NCBI GenBank assembly: GCA_028819235.1
Contig: JAPPMC010000095.1
Coordinates: 47,309-111,308 of the forward strand
Direction: 5' to 3'
Origin: Bryobacterales bacterium
GTDB taxonomy: Bacteria; Acidobacteriota; Terriglobia; Bryobacterales; UBA6623
Length of the DNA: 64,000 nt
The position numbers were made by a program, and so were the translations under genes. The first letter of the stretch is position 1, and every line of letters starts with the position of its first letter. This document shows positions 26,249 to 34,739 of this stretch, in pieces. A model generated the notes under the pieces. It made no database searches and had not been told where the DNA came from. It was given only the letters and a program-made list of their open reading frames with translations.

Positions 26249-27532
26249 GTGACGCGTCGGCGCTTCAGTTCCGCCTGCGTCGCGACCGCGCTGCTGTTCG
26301 CGCCATGCTTGGCGCAGGAAACCTTCCCCCTGCGTGTCCTCGAGTTCGAGGGGAACGACGCATTCTCGAGCGCGGACCTCGCTGCGGTCACCGGCCTCGA
26401 GATTGGGCAGATGGTGGCCAAGCCCGACTTCGAGAGGGCCTTGCGGCTGCTGAACGACACGGGTGCGTTCGAATCGCTCCGCTACCGCTTCGGGCCTCAG
26501 GATGGCGGCTTTCGCCTGACCATCGCCGTTCAGGAACTGGCCGAACTGTTCCCGGTGCGCTTTCAGGGATTGGGCGTCGGCGACGACGAAGTGGAAGCGG
26601 TCCTGCGCGAAGGGCTCCCCCTGTACGCGGGGAAAGTTCCCGCCGTCGGGCCAATGGTCAAGATGCTGGTCGCCGTGCTGGGGCCTTGGTGGGAACAGCA
26701 GTCCGGGGAGGGGCCGATCGTCGCAGACGTTGTACCGGCGTCCGGAGGCGAGGGCTTCGAGATGCTCATCGGGCCGCGCCGGCAGACGAACCGCATTGCC
26801 TTCACGACATTCGCAGATACTGGTGATGTCGATGCGCTGGAACTCCAGCGGGTCTTCAACCACGCCGCGGTCGGCGAAGAGTACACCGAGGCGCGGCTGC
26901 ACGAGCTCCTGCAGTACAACGCGCGCCCGTTGTACACGCATCGCGGCTACATGAATGTCAGGTTCTGCCCGTGCGAGGCCAGTCCCGACCCCGAGAGCGA
27001 GGGAGTGCTGGTCTCCGTGCGCGTCGACCAAGGGGATGTATACGCGTTCGGCGAGATCGCTTGGCCCGAGCCGATGCCGATGGACCCCGACGCGCTGGCA
27101 AGGGTGAGCAGGATCTCGAGCGGTTCAGTCGCCGACATGAAGGCGGCCTACGAAACGATGGCGGCCATAGGGGAGGGCCTGAAGCGCCACGGCTACATGA
27201 AGGCCCACGCGCGATTCGACGAGCAGGTGGACCACGACACACGGCTGGTGCACTTGCAGGTCCACATCGACACGGGAGTGCGGTACGTCTTCTCCAGGCT
27301 GATCATCAAGGGCTTGGACATCCTGTCGGAGCCGGCTGTCCGCAAGCGCTGGGGCATGCAGCCCGGCCAGCCTTTCGATGTCCGCTACCCTGCCTATTTT
27401 CTGGACCGCATCAAGGCCGATGCCATGTTTGCCGGGCTCAGGCGGACCTCTTGGGGCCTCGACAGCGACGACAGTTCGGGCCGAGTGGACGTCACGCTCG
27501 TGTTCTCCGGAGAGCCCGAGCAAGCCCGCTGA
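26249..27532 (+). CDS. Exported POTRA-domain protein without beta-barrel
   Basis: A 427-residue protein with a signal peptide (FSSACVATALLFAPCLA). FPLRVLEFEGNDAFSSADLAAVTGLEIGQ is a classic first POTRA strand-helix pattern of BamA/TamA-like proteins. Further POTRA-like units lie at about residues 180-255 (NRIAFTTFADTGDVDALELQRVF), 255-330 and 330-420 (YVFSRLIIKGLDILSEPAVRKRWGMQPGQPFDV). The protein ends where the Omp85 barrel would begin. It may be a periplasmic chaperone-like module for an outer-membrane machine. A GTG start at 26249 is used; no ATG fits the signal peptide. Confidence 0.8.
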   Translation: MTRRRFSSACVATALLFAPCLAQETFPLRVLEFEGNDAFSSADLAAVTGLEIGQMVAKPDFERALRLLNDTGAFESLRYRFGPQDGGFRLTIAVQELAELFPVRFQGLGVGDDEVEAVLREGLPLYAGKVPAVGPMVKMLVAVLGPWWEQQSGEGPIVADVVPASGGEGFEMLIGPRRQTNRIAFTTFADTGDVDALELQRVFNHAAVGEEYTEARLHELLQYNARPLYTHRGYMNVRFCPCEASPDPESEGVLVSVRVDQGDVYAFGEIAWPEPMPMDPDALARVSRISSGSVADMKAAYETMAAIGEGLKRHGYMKAHARFDEQVDHDTRLVHLQVHIDTGVRYVFSRLIIKGLDILSEPAVRKRWGMQPGQPFDVRYPAYFLDRIKADAMFAGLRRTSWGLDSDDSSGRVDVTLVFSGEPEQAR

Positions 27533-27551
27533 CCGTTGCAGCCGTCAGCGT

Positions 27552-28493
27552 TCAGCCACGCGCCCGGTACATTCCCAGTCGGTAGACCACCGCCCTGGTG
27601 GGGATCGCGGGATCATAGAGCACGGTGACGCTCTGTCCGTTGCGCACGGACGGATTCCGCTCGCGGGCCTTGAGCGTCTGCCGCTTGCCCGCCGCGTCGT
27701 AGTTGACCAGGTAGGTCCGGATGCCCCCGCGGCGACGTACGGCTGCCGTGAAACCCACTGCCGGCACGCCCCCGACGGCGAGGCGCCTGTGCAGCCTGCG
27801 CTGCGCTTCCGCGAAGCCCGCTGCGGCCAGTAGCAGCACGGCCGTGAACAGGACCATCTGAGTCGAGACTGCCGACGTCAGGTCGGGAAGATAGTGGATC
27901 TCGGGGTTGATGGGAGAGTAGACGACCCGGGTCGCCTGGCCCTCGGAGAGTCTCGCGAAGACGCGCGGCGTGACGCTGCGGTTGACGCGAGTGGTAGCCC
28001 CCGCCCGTGAGGTGAAGCTGTAGCCGACGAAGTGCATCGTCCTGCCGTCGCCGATGCTGCGCTCCTCCAGTGAGTGGATAACGGCCGAAGCCTGCATCCC
28101 CTCGCTGTCGAGGCGTGCCTTCGTTCTTGGAGGCTGCAGGTATCCGAAGTGCTGGTGGGAGAGGAGTCCGAAGCCGGACAGCACGGCCATCCACACGCAA
28201 AGGACAATGATCCCCCGGGTTGTGAGCGCAACCCGCCGCGGCGGCGGAGCCCGGAGCTCGGGTTCCAGGTCTGACCACTCCCGCTGCTGGCCGGTCGCGG
28301 AAGCCGCGCTAGTGGCGGCGATTGGCTGTCCCAGTCCGGTTCGCAGTGCCAGCGAGCCCGCCGCGATCAGGCCTACGCCGATCCACAGCTGCGAACCGCC
28401 GTCGGGCAGCGACAGCAGGATCACGATGAGGCCCGAAACCGCCACGGATGAGCCCAGAGCGATCCACACCCTACTGGGCACGCCTGACCACAT
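27552..28493 (-). CDS. DUF3592-like membrane protein
   Basis: A 313-residue protein with four hydrophobic segments: IALGSSVAVSGLIVILLSL, LWIGVGLIAAGSLALR, GIIVLCVWMAVLSGFGLL, and STQMVLFTAVLLLAAAGFAEA. The long soluble part has the DUF3592 pattern: conversion-type TVLYDP-like elements (VTVLYDPAIPTRAVVY) and VGYSFTSRAGATTRVNRSVTPRVFARLSEGQATRVVYSPINPEIHYL, given here as positions about 145-205. The function of this family is unknown. ATG at 28493 is used, with GGATTCCGGAA before it. It is convergent with the POTRA gene. Confidence 0.7.
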   Translation of the reverse strand: MWSGVPSRVWIALGSSVAVSGLIVILLSLPDGGSQLWIGVGLIAAGSLALRTGLGQPIAATSAASATGQQREWSDLEPELRAPPPRRVALTTRGIIVLCVWMAVLSGFGLLSHQHFGYLQPPRTKARLDSEGMQASAVIHSLEERSIGDGRTMHFVGYSFTSRAGATTRVNRSVTPRVFARLSEGQATRVVYSPINPEIHYLPDLTSAVSTQMVLFTAVLLLAAAGFAEAQRRLHRRLAVGGVPAVGFTAAVRRRGGIRTYLVNYDAAGKRQTLKARERNPSVRNGQSVTVLYDPAIPTRAVVYRLGMYRARG

Positions 28494-29138
28494 TTCCGGA
28501 ATCCAGTGTACGCCAGCCGTCGGCGCAGCCGGCGGGTGGAATCGTCGAGGGAGGGGCTTGGAGAGCGACGCCCCCAACAGTGCGGTATCCGCGCTCCATT
28601 CCGTCGCTGGGAAGGCCCCGTGCCCGCATGCGGGCTGCACCAGCGCTCAGTCACAGTTGACGCAGAGGGACCACGGAACCTGAGAGCCTGGCTGGTGCGC
28701 CGGAAGACCCCCTGTAGGAAGCTGGCCGCCTGAGTGCAGGAGCAGATTGAGGAGACGCTTACCTTCCCCCGGGCTGCCGCGGCAGCACTGGCCGATGAGG
28801 TCGACGAGTACGCTAGAACGTTTCAACAGAGAGCTGTGGCGGTCGCGGGTAATCCGGGTGTCTTTGAGCGCTGGTTGCAGGAGGACCACTGCCTGAACCC
28901 AATTCCCGGGCGGGTTCAGCGCGACAACACGCTACGCCAATTGGCGTGCCGTGTTGGGGAGCATTCCAGGAGTCCCTAGCGAACATCCTTGCCCCAACCC
29001 GTTGACGGACCCGTGATGATCGGCTCTGGCGGCGGGAATCTACCGATAGACCTGCTCGCATTGCGCTGGAGACAGGCACAGGCGTGCTTGGAGTCCCAAG
29101 CAGCCCTAACACGGAAGGGCGCCGTTACGATTGCGGAA
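28494..29138. other. Intergenic region before the toxin-antitoxin pair
   Basis: About 645 bases. A plus-strand frame from GTG 28734 to 28979 (81 codons) has partly GC-rich third positions and a helical translation (FPRAAAAALADEVDEYARTFQ) but no ribosome binding site or recognised family, so I do not call it. I see no repeat or RNA gene. Confidence 0.35.
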
Positions 29139-29435
29139 GTGGACGGATTTGACAGAAACCGCTTGGTGCAACTCGCGGACCGTCTTCCGGAGGAAGCGAT
29201 TCCCGCAGCAACCCGCTACTTGGAGTACTTGGCCGATCGGGGAGATCCGTTCGTTCGGCACTTGCTTGAGGCTCCTGAGGAGGAAGAGGATCTTAGCGAG
29301 GCTGGTCGGCGCCTCTTGCGCGATGCGTACGATGACATCGATGCTGGTCGCTTGTGGGGAAGTGACGAACTGAGGCGGGAGTTCGGCCTCCGAAGCGGAC
29401 TGTTTTCTATACCCGCCGTGCGGTCCAAGACGTAA
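29139..29435 (+). CDS. Candidate antitoxin of a RelE/ParE-type module
   Basis: A 98-residue frame. Its centre (LVQLADRLPEEAIPAATRYLEYLADRGDPF) and DDIDAGRLWGSDELRREFGL resemble antitoxins that pair with RelE/ParE toxins, with the typical ending D-I-x-A-G-R. The family usually stops just after this; here the frame runs on for about 15 residues and overlaps the toxin frame, which suggests a frameshift near 29390. The start is uncertain: GTG 29139 is used, and the open frame continues upstream to 28989. Confidence 0.5.
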   Translation: MDGFDRNRLVQLADRLPEEAIPAATRYLEYLADRGDPFVRHLLEAPEEEEDLSEAGRRLLRDAYDDIDAGRLWGSDELRREFGLRSGLFSIPAVRSKT

Positions 29436-29458
29436 AGATACTCGATCCTCCGGTTAGA

Positions 29459-29644
29459 ATGCGCATAACCGAGGCGATTGATCGCTATGCGCAGATCCAA
29501 GTCGGGGAGATCAAGCGGATGAAAGGGGCGGTGAAGAACACGTGGCGTCTCCGTGTGGCGGACTGGAGAGTGTTCTACACGTATGAATCCATCAGCAGGA
29601 CCATCATCATTGCTAGGGTCCTTCACCGCAGTCAAGCCTACTAA
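29459..29644 (+). CDS. RelE/ParE-family toxin, N-terminus lacking a normal start
   Basis: The 61-residue frame from ATG 29459 carries the toxin core: EIKRMKGAVKNTWRLRVADWRVFYTYE and IIIARVLHRSQAY, typical of RelE-type mRNA interferases. Homology clearly begins upstream in the same frame at about 29399 (TVFYTRRAVQDVKILDPPV), but no ATG, GTG or TTG precedes that part after the TGA at about 29369. So the toxin is either N-terminally truncated and dead, or its start was lost by mutation. The adjacent antitoxin frame runs into it. Confidence 0.6.
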   Translation: MRITEAIDRYAQIQVGEIKRMKGAVKNTWRLRVADWRVFYTYESISRTIIIARVLHRSQAY

Positions 29645-30015
29645 CGGCATAGTCTGATTGAGTGGTGTGGCTCTTGGAAACCCATCTGCTTGGGCCAATC
29701 CACATAATCCGCAAACGGCCAGCACGGCATTCCCAGCGGCTCCGGCAGCAACTGGGCTGCCAATCGCGGTTAGGTGTTGGGCACGGAAGCCTCGCACGGC
29801 TTGTCGCTCGAATCGCGCCAGCCCGCCTGCTCACTCGGAGCACGCCCCACCTCCGCCAGCGGGAGTTCGTCGGTCTGCAACTCCCGACGTACCCGACTCA
29901 CAGTCACCGGCTTCGAACTGCGAACACCAGTCCCAACTGCTCCCGTTCTGCATTGACAGCCGCCCGTGCGCTAACTGCGATTGAGCGTTCGCCGGCTGCA
30001 TCTAGGGGACGGCCA
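29645..30015. other. Intergenic region before the SGNH hydrolase gene
   Basis: About 370 bases. The frame of the following gene is open through it, but the translation is arginine- and histidine-rich without homology, so it is treated as non-coding. No promoter, repeat or RNA gene is clear. Confidence 0.35.
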
Positions 30016-30711
30016 ATGTGGTCAACTAAGGGGACTGTGCGTTCCGGATTCTGGCGTCAAGCGATTGCTCTCACCCTCCTGGCAGTTCTTGCCAACTCCG
30101 CAGCGGCGTTCGCGCAGGAACCCGGACCCGATCGTTGGGAACCGGCGATGCTGGCGTACGAGGAGGCGGACCGGCGCAGCCCTCCGCCGAAAGGGAGCAT
30201 CGTGTTCCTCGGGAGTTCAAGCTTCCGGCGCTGGGATCTCGATAGGTACTTCCCGGGTCGCGGGCTGATCAACAGGGGCTTCGGCGGCTCCCAGATGGAG
30301 GATGCGCTTCGCTATCTCGACCGCATTGTCCTGCCTCTTGAACCGCGCGCGGTGTTCCTCTATGAGGGCGACAACGATACCGGCAGCGGGAAGTCTCCCG
30401 AAACGGTCGCCGGCCAGTTTCGGGATCTCGCGGCAAAGATCCATGCGGCCCTTCCTGAGACGAGGATCGTTTTCGTCAGCATCAAGCCAAGCCTGCGGCG
30501 CTGGCACCTGATCGATGTGGCACGAAAGGCGAACGACCTGATCCGGGAGGCCTGTGCCGAGAGCGACCTGCTTCAGTATGTCGACGCTGCGACGCCCCTG
30601 CTCGGCGCGGACGGGCAGCCTAGGCCCGACCTCTTTGTTGAGGACGGGTTGCACCTCAATGACGCAGGCTACAGGATCTGGGCCACTGTCCTCGAGCCGT
30701 ACTTGGATTGA
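30016..30711 (+). CDS. Exported SGNH/GDSL hydrolase
   Basis: A 231-residue esterase-type protein with a signal peptide (FWRQAIALTLLAVLANSAAAFAQ). Block I is FLGSSSFRRW with the nucleophile Ser, block II lies around NRGFGGSQMEDAL, block III is EGDNDTGSG, and block V is DGLHLNDAGY, which provides the Asp and His. This layout matches GDSL lipases/carbohydrate esterases such as sialate O-acetylesterase-like proteins; the substrate is unknown. ATG at 30016 gives the signal peptide directly. The TGA overlaps the priA ATG by one base (TGATG). Confidence 0.85.
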   Translation: MWSTKGTVRSGFWRQAIALTLLAVLANSAAAFAQEPGPDRWEPAMLAYEEADRRSPPPKGSIVFLGSSSFRRWDLDRYFPGRGLINRGFGGSQMEDALRYLDRIVLPLEPRAVFLYEGDNDTGSGKSPETVAGQFRDLAAKIHAALPETRIVFVSIKPSLRRWHLIDVARKANDLIREACAESDLLQYVDAATPLLGADGQPRPDLFVEDGLHLNDAGYRIWATVLEPYLD

Positions 30712-33143
30712 TGGGCCGCGTCCGCGGCACGGCAAGCGAGTGCTACTGCGACGTGGCCGTGCCGGTGCCCATGGACCGGGCGTACACCTACGCCGTTCCC
30801 GTACGGCTCGCTGGCCGTGTCGCGCCCGGATGCCGGGTGGTCGTGCCGTTCGGGTCGCGAACTCACATCGGCGTCGTGCTTGCCGTGCGCAGCGAGCGGC
30901 CGAGGTTTAGGGTACGCGAACTGGGCAAGTTGCTGGATCCGGATCCCGCGCTGGGACCTGACCTGATTGATCTGGCCCGCTGGGTGGGCCGCTACTACTG
31001 TGCGCCGATCGGCGAAACCCTCAAGGGAATGCTCCCGCTTGCGGGCGAGACCCGCACGACTAGGGTGGCGTCCCTGACGCCGAAAGGCGCGGCCGAGCTG
31101 GCAAAGAGCATCCTGCCGGTCTCGGTCGAAGACGACATCCTCGCCGCTCTCGCCGACGGGCCGCGAGACGTTGCGAGCCTCAGGAAGCGCACCTCTGCGA
31201 CACCCGAACACCTGCGACGACTCCGGGTAAAGGGCCTGGTCCGTATCGAGCAGGTCATCAAGGTCCGCGATCCGACCAAGGCCCGCGGAGCCACCCTGCT
31301 CGTCCGTCCTGCCGACGAGTCTAAGGCGCCAGCGAGACCAAAGGCGGCCGAGCGCTGGCTGCTCGACTTCCTACGCCGCAATCCCGGCAGCCATGACGCC
31401 CGAGCCTTGTCGGTGCGTCGGCGCGACGTTGTCCCCACCGCCCGGCGCTTGGCAGAGCTTGGGGCGGTAGGGCTTGAAGTCGTCCATCCCGGAATCGCGT
31501 CCGCTGAAGAGGTCCGGGATGTCGTCTTGACCGACGCGCAGGAGGCCGCCTTGGGGGCCGTCCGTGCCACCGTCGAAGCTGCACGGTTCGAGGCTTTCCT
31601 GTTGCACGGGGTCACCGGCTCGGGCAAGACGGAGGTCTACCTCCGCGCCGTGGACGAGGTGCTGAGCCAGGGGCGGTCCGCGTTGTTGCTGGTACCCGAG
31701 ATCGGTCTCACCCCGGCGATGCTGTCGAGCTTCTTTTCTAGGTTCGGCGAACAGGTCTCGGTGCTGCACAGCGGACTGCAGGCCACCCAGCGTGCGGATC
31801 AGTGGCGGCGTGTTCAAAGGGGCGAGGGCCGCGTGGTCCTGGGCACCCGCAGCGCGGTGTTCGCGCCCATTCGGGACCTCGGGCTGGTGGTGGTGGACGA
31901 GGAGCACGACAGCAGCTACAAGCAGGAGGGCGCCTCGCCGCGCTACAACGCCCGCGATGTGGCGATCGTCCGGGCGCGGGATGCCCGGGCGCCCGTGATC
32001 CTGGGATCCGCGACGCCCTCGCTGGAGAGCCGGCACAACGCGGAGATCGGCAAGTACACGCTGGTCGAGATGCCCGACCGGGTCCTCGCCAGGCCGCTGC
32101 CCGAAGTCGAGATCGTCGACATGCGACGGGAGTTCAAGGAGGTGGGCCGCAACCGGCTCTTCTCGAGGGCACTCGTGCAGTCCGTGAAGGACTGTCTCGA
32201 CAGGGGAGAGCAGGCGATGATCTTCTTGAACCGGCGCGGCTTCTCCAACTTCGTGATTTGCCGCGCCTGCGGCGGGCGGGTGGAGTGCCCTAACTGCTCT
32301 GTCACGCAGACGTACCACAAGCGTGACCGGCGGCTTCTGTGCCACTTCTGTGACCACGCCGAGCCCATCCCCGAGATTTGCGACGCCTGTGGGAGCGAGT
32401 ACCTGCAGTTCCAGGGCAGCGGGGCCGAGCGCGTCCATGAGGCCCTGGAGGAGGCATTCCCAGACGTGAGGGTCGCGCGGCTCGACCGCGACACGGTCCA
32501 CGGCCGCGGCACCTTCGAGAGGATCTTGGGCTCGTTCCGGGACGGGCATTCGGACTTGCTCGTCGGCACGCAGATGATCGCCAAGGGACACGACATACCC
32601 AACGTGACCTTGGTGTGCGTTGTCAACGCGGACATTGGTCTGGGCATGCCGGACTTCCGCGCGGGCGAGCGCACCTTTCAGCTGCTGACCCAGGTCGCTG
32701 GCCGGGCGGGCCGCGGCGACAAGCCGGGCCGCGTGCTGCTGCAGACCGTCAATCCCGACCACTATGCGGTGGCAGAGGCCGCGCGCCAGGATTACCACGC
32801 CTTCTACGACCGCGAGAAAATGTTCCGCCGCGCTCTAGGGTACCCGCCGTACACCTCAGTCGCGCTGCTGCTGGTGTGCCGTCCTGACCTGTCCGAGGCT
32901 GTGGAGATGAGCCGGGGTCTTGGCGACTGCCTGCGCCCCGTCCCTGACTCGGTCCGAATGATCGGCCCCGCCAGCGCGCCGATGGTGCGCCTGCGCGCGG
33001 AATACCGCTTCCAGTTCCTCGTACGATCGGCCCGCCGCGCGGCTCTGGCGGCCGTTCTGCGCCAGGCGCGGGACTATGCGTCGGAGCACGAGTGGCCGCC
33101 CACGGCCCTGACCATCGACAGGGATCCGATCAACTTCCTGTGA
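30711..33143 (+). CDS. priA: Primosomal replication restart helicase PriA
   Basis: An 810-residue superfamily 2 helicase that reloads the replisome at stalled forks. The N-terminal 3'-DNA-binding domain begins CDVAVPVPMDRAYTYAVP. Walker A is GVTGSGKTEVYLR near residue 300, motif II is DEEHD near residue 397, and GSATPSLES follows. A zinc-binding insert between about residues 517 and 562 has C-x2-C (CRAC), CPNC, CHFC and CDAC, all eight cysteines being present. Late motifs GTQMIAKGHDIPNVTLV and QVAGRAGRGDKPG complete the helicase. ATG at 30711 overlaps the upstream stop. Confidence 0.96.
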   Translation: MGRVRGTASECYCDVAVPVPMDRAYTYAVPVRLAGRVAPGCRVVVPFGSRTHIGVVLAVRSERPRFRVRELGKLLDPDPALGPDLIDLARWVGRYYCAPIGETLKGMLPLAGETRTTRVASLTPKGAAELAKSILPVSVEDDILAALADGPRDVASLRKRTSATPEHLRRLRVKGLVRIEQVIKVRDPTKARGATLLVRPADESKAPARPKAAERWLLDFLRRNPGSHDARALSVRRRDVVPTARRLAELGAVGLEVVHPGIASAEEVRDVVLTDAQEAALGAVRATVEAARFEAFLLHGVTGSGKTEVYLRAVDEVLSQGRSALLLVPEIGLTPAMLSSFFSRFGEQVSVLHSGLQATQRADQWRRVQRGEGRVVLGTRSAVFAPIRDLGLVVVDEEHDSSYKQEGASPRYNARDVAIVRARDARAPVILGSATPSLESRHNAEIGKYTLVEMPDRVLARPLPEVEIVDMRREFKEVGRNRLFSRALVQSVKDCLDRGEQAMIFLNRRGFSNFVICRACGGRVECPNCSVTQTYHKRDRRLLCHFCDHAEPIPEICDACGSEYLQFQGSGAERVHEALEEAFPDVRVARLDRDTVHGRGTFERILGSFRDGHSDLLVGTQMIAKGHDIPNVTLVCVVNADIGLGMPDFRAGERTFQLLTQVAGRAGRGDKPGRVLLQTVNPDHYAVAEAARQDYHAFYDREKMFRRALGYPPYTSVALLLVCRPDLSEAVEMSRGLGDCLRPVPDSVRMIGPASAPMVRLRAEYRFQFLVRSARRAALAAVLRQARDYASEHEWPPTALTIDRDPINFL

Positions 33144-33259
33144 GGATGGGCTGCGCGAACGACTCCCCAGCGGCCTGAGAGCCGACGGGCATGGCCCGGA
33201 CACCGAATCGCCTAGGGACCTTCCCAGCAGACGGCGGGCCCTTCAGAAGCAGCCCAATC

Positions 33260-34303
33260 TCAGTCGGCCGTCTCCAACTTGGTCCGGTCAGCCCTTCTGG
33301 CCGCACGGACCTCCGCGTTGTACGCCCGCAGGGCCTGGACGGCCCGATTGTGGTCCCGCAATCGAACGGAGAACGAATGGCCGCTGGTGTACCCGGGGCG
33401 GGCCACGAAGAAGATGAAGTCTGTCTCGGCAGGGCCGAACGCGGCGTTCAGCGACGCCGCGCCAGGATTCGTGATAGGGCCCGGTGGCAGGCCCTCGTGC
33501 ACGTAGGTGTTGTACGGCGTCGGGTCGGACAGGTCCCTCCGATACAGCATTCCCCGGTAGCGTCCCTCAAGCATCATCCCGTAGGCTATCGTCGGGTCGC
33601 ACTGCATGAGCATCCCGCGGCGCATTCGGTTATGGAACACCGAAGACACCAGCGGCCGCTCGCCCGACACGGCCGTCTCGTCCTCGATCATGGAGGCTAG
33701 TACGGTCGCATCCCAGTCCGAGAGTTCCACCGTCCGATGTTTGCGCGCCTCTGCCAGAGCCTCACGGAAACTATGCAGCATCGACCGGACCAGGTCGTGC
33801 ACCGTCGACGCCTTTGACAGGTGGTAGGTGTCCGGGAAAAGCGCTCCTTCAAGCGTGGCTGCCTTCGGCAGCAGATCCTTGATCGGACCGGGCAAGGCCG
33901 TCAGGGCCAAGAACTCGGCCTCAGTGCCGATGCCCTTCTCGGCGACTAGCCCAGCGATCTCGAACCGGTTGAGGCCTTCGGGGATGGTGATCGGATACAG
34001 CCGCACGCGGCCCGTGACGAGCTTCTCAAAGACCTCTTCGGCAGACATTGGCCGCTCGAAGACGTACTCCCCGGCCATGAGGTTCGCGGACCGATTGAGC
34101 ATGCGCTTCCAAAGGAATCCCCACTTGTGGGAGAGGACGTCTTCATCCACCAGCAGTTCCGCGATTTCGACGGATGAGAGCCCGCGCCGGACGTCTACGA
34201 TGCGGGGCCTGTCGAAGGCTTCCGGGGATTGGGCGAGACAGCCGGCGACCACGGCGGCCGGGGCGACCAGCGCGAAGGACCTACGCCGCTTTGGTCGCCT
34301 CAA
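33260..34303 (-). CDS. mltG: Endolytic murein transglycosylase MltG-like
   Basis: A 347-residue envelope enzyme that cuts nascent glycan strands. Family motifs: a LysM-like N-terminal part (SSVEIAELLVDEDVL), ITIPEGLNRFEIAGLVAE, LEGALFPDTYHL, SMIEDETAVSGERPLVSSVFHNRM containing the catalytic Glu, and a C-terminal CDPTIAYG and PYNTYVHEGLPPGPITNPG. The N-terminus has a hydrophobic stretch ending at Cys (APAAVVAGC), so it may be anchored by lipid. A TTG start at 34303 overlaps ruvX by 23 bases; an upstream start would overlap it more. Co-location with ruvX is common (mltG-ruvX). Confidence 0.9.
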   Translation of the reverse strand: MRRPKRRRSFALVAPAAVVAGCLAQSPEAFDRPRIVDVRRGLSSVEIAELLVDEDVLSHKWGFLWKRMLNRSANLMAGEYVFERPMSAEEVFEKLVTGRVRLYPITIPEGLNRFEIAGLVAEKGIGTEAEFLALTALPGPIKDLLPKAATLEGALFPDTYHLSKASTVHDLVRSMLHSFREALAEARKHRTVELSDWDATVLASMIEDETAVSGERPLVSSVFHNRMRRGMLMQCDPTIAYGMMLEGRYRGMLYRRDLSDPTPYNTYVHEGLPPGPITNPGAASLNAAFGPAETDFIFFVARPGYTSGHSFSVRLRDHNRAVQALRAYNAEVRAARRADRTKLETAD

Positions 34304-34697
34304 GGTAGCTCTCCAGCAGGATGACCGCCGCCATGCGGTCAACATCTCCGGGCGCCGCTAGGCGGCCCCTAAGGGTCTGCCGCGCCTCCCAAGTCGTGAG
34401 CTGCTCGTCCCACATCTGGACATTGAGGCCGGCGTGCCTCCCGAGTTGGAATGCGAAGCGCGCTGCCTTACGGGAGGAACCGCTCGCCCGGCCGTCGGCG
34501 CGGCGCGGATCCCCGACGATCACCGTCTCGGCCCGCACTTCGCGGATCAGGCCGATCAGTGCGTCATAGTCCTCCCTAGGGGTCTTCCGTTCCAGAGTGG
34601 GAATCCCGCGCACAGTGATGCCCAAGGCGTCGCTCACGGCGATCCCGATGCGCTTGGTCCCCCAATCGAGAGCCATGGCTGGCAACTTTGGTCTCAT
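34281..34697 (-). CDS. ruvX: Holliday-junction resolvase-like RuvX (YqgF)
   Basis: A 138-residue RNase H-fold nuclease. MALDWGTKRIGIAVSD is the first strand with the catalytic Asp; IVGDPRRADGRASG, DEQLTTWEA and DRMAAVILLESYL are the other conserved blocks. Its role is in pre-16S rRNA maturation and possibly in recombination. The first seven residues before the MALDWG block are extra, so ATG 34676 is an alternative start. The next gene (mltG) overlaps it. An inverted repeat covers the start codon (34688-34705). Confidence 0.92.
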   Translation of the reverse strand: MRPKLPAMALDWGTKRIGIAVSDALGITVRGIPTLERKTPREDYDALIGLIREVRAETVIVGDPRRADGRASGSSRKAARFAFQLGRHAGLNVQMWDEQLTTWEARQTLRGRLAAPGDVDRMAAVILLESYLEATKAA

Positions 34698-34705
34698 TCG
34701 ACCAA
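34688..34705. promoter_or_regulatory. Inverted repeat around the ruvX start codon
   Basis: TTGGTC and GACCAA flank a 6-base loop (34694-34699) that contains the annotated ruvX start codon (34695-34697). If ATG 34697 is used, a hairpin in the mRNA would hold the start in its loop; the second ATG at 34676 would be outside. The arms are only 6 bases, so the case is weak. Confidence 0.25.
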
Positions 34706-34739
34706 CAATGACCTAATGTGATTCTACTCCAAACCACTT

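Noticed and set aside
28734..28979. Possible small gene with GTG start
   Set aside because: No ribosome binding site, no family, only moderate codon bias; noted in the intergenic entry instead.
31371..32798. Minus-strand frame of 475 codons
   Set aside because: Antisense of priA, whose motifs are complete; no homology in the opposite frame.
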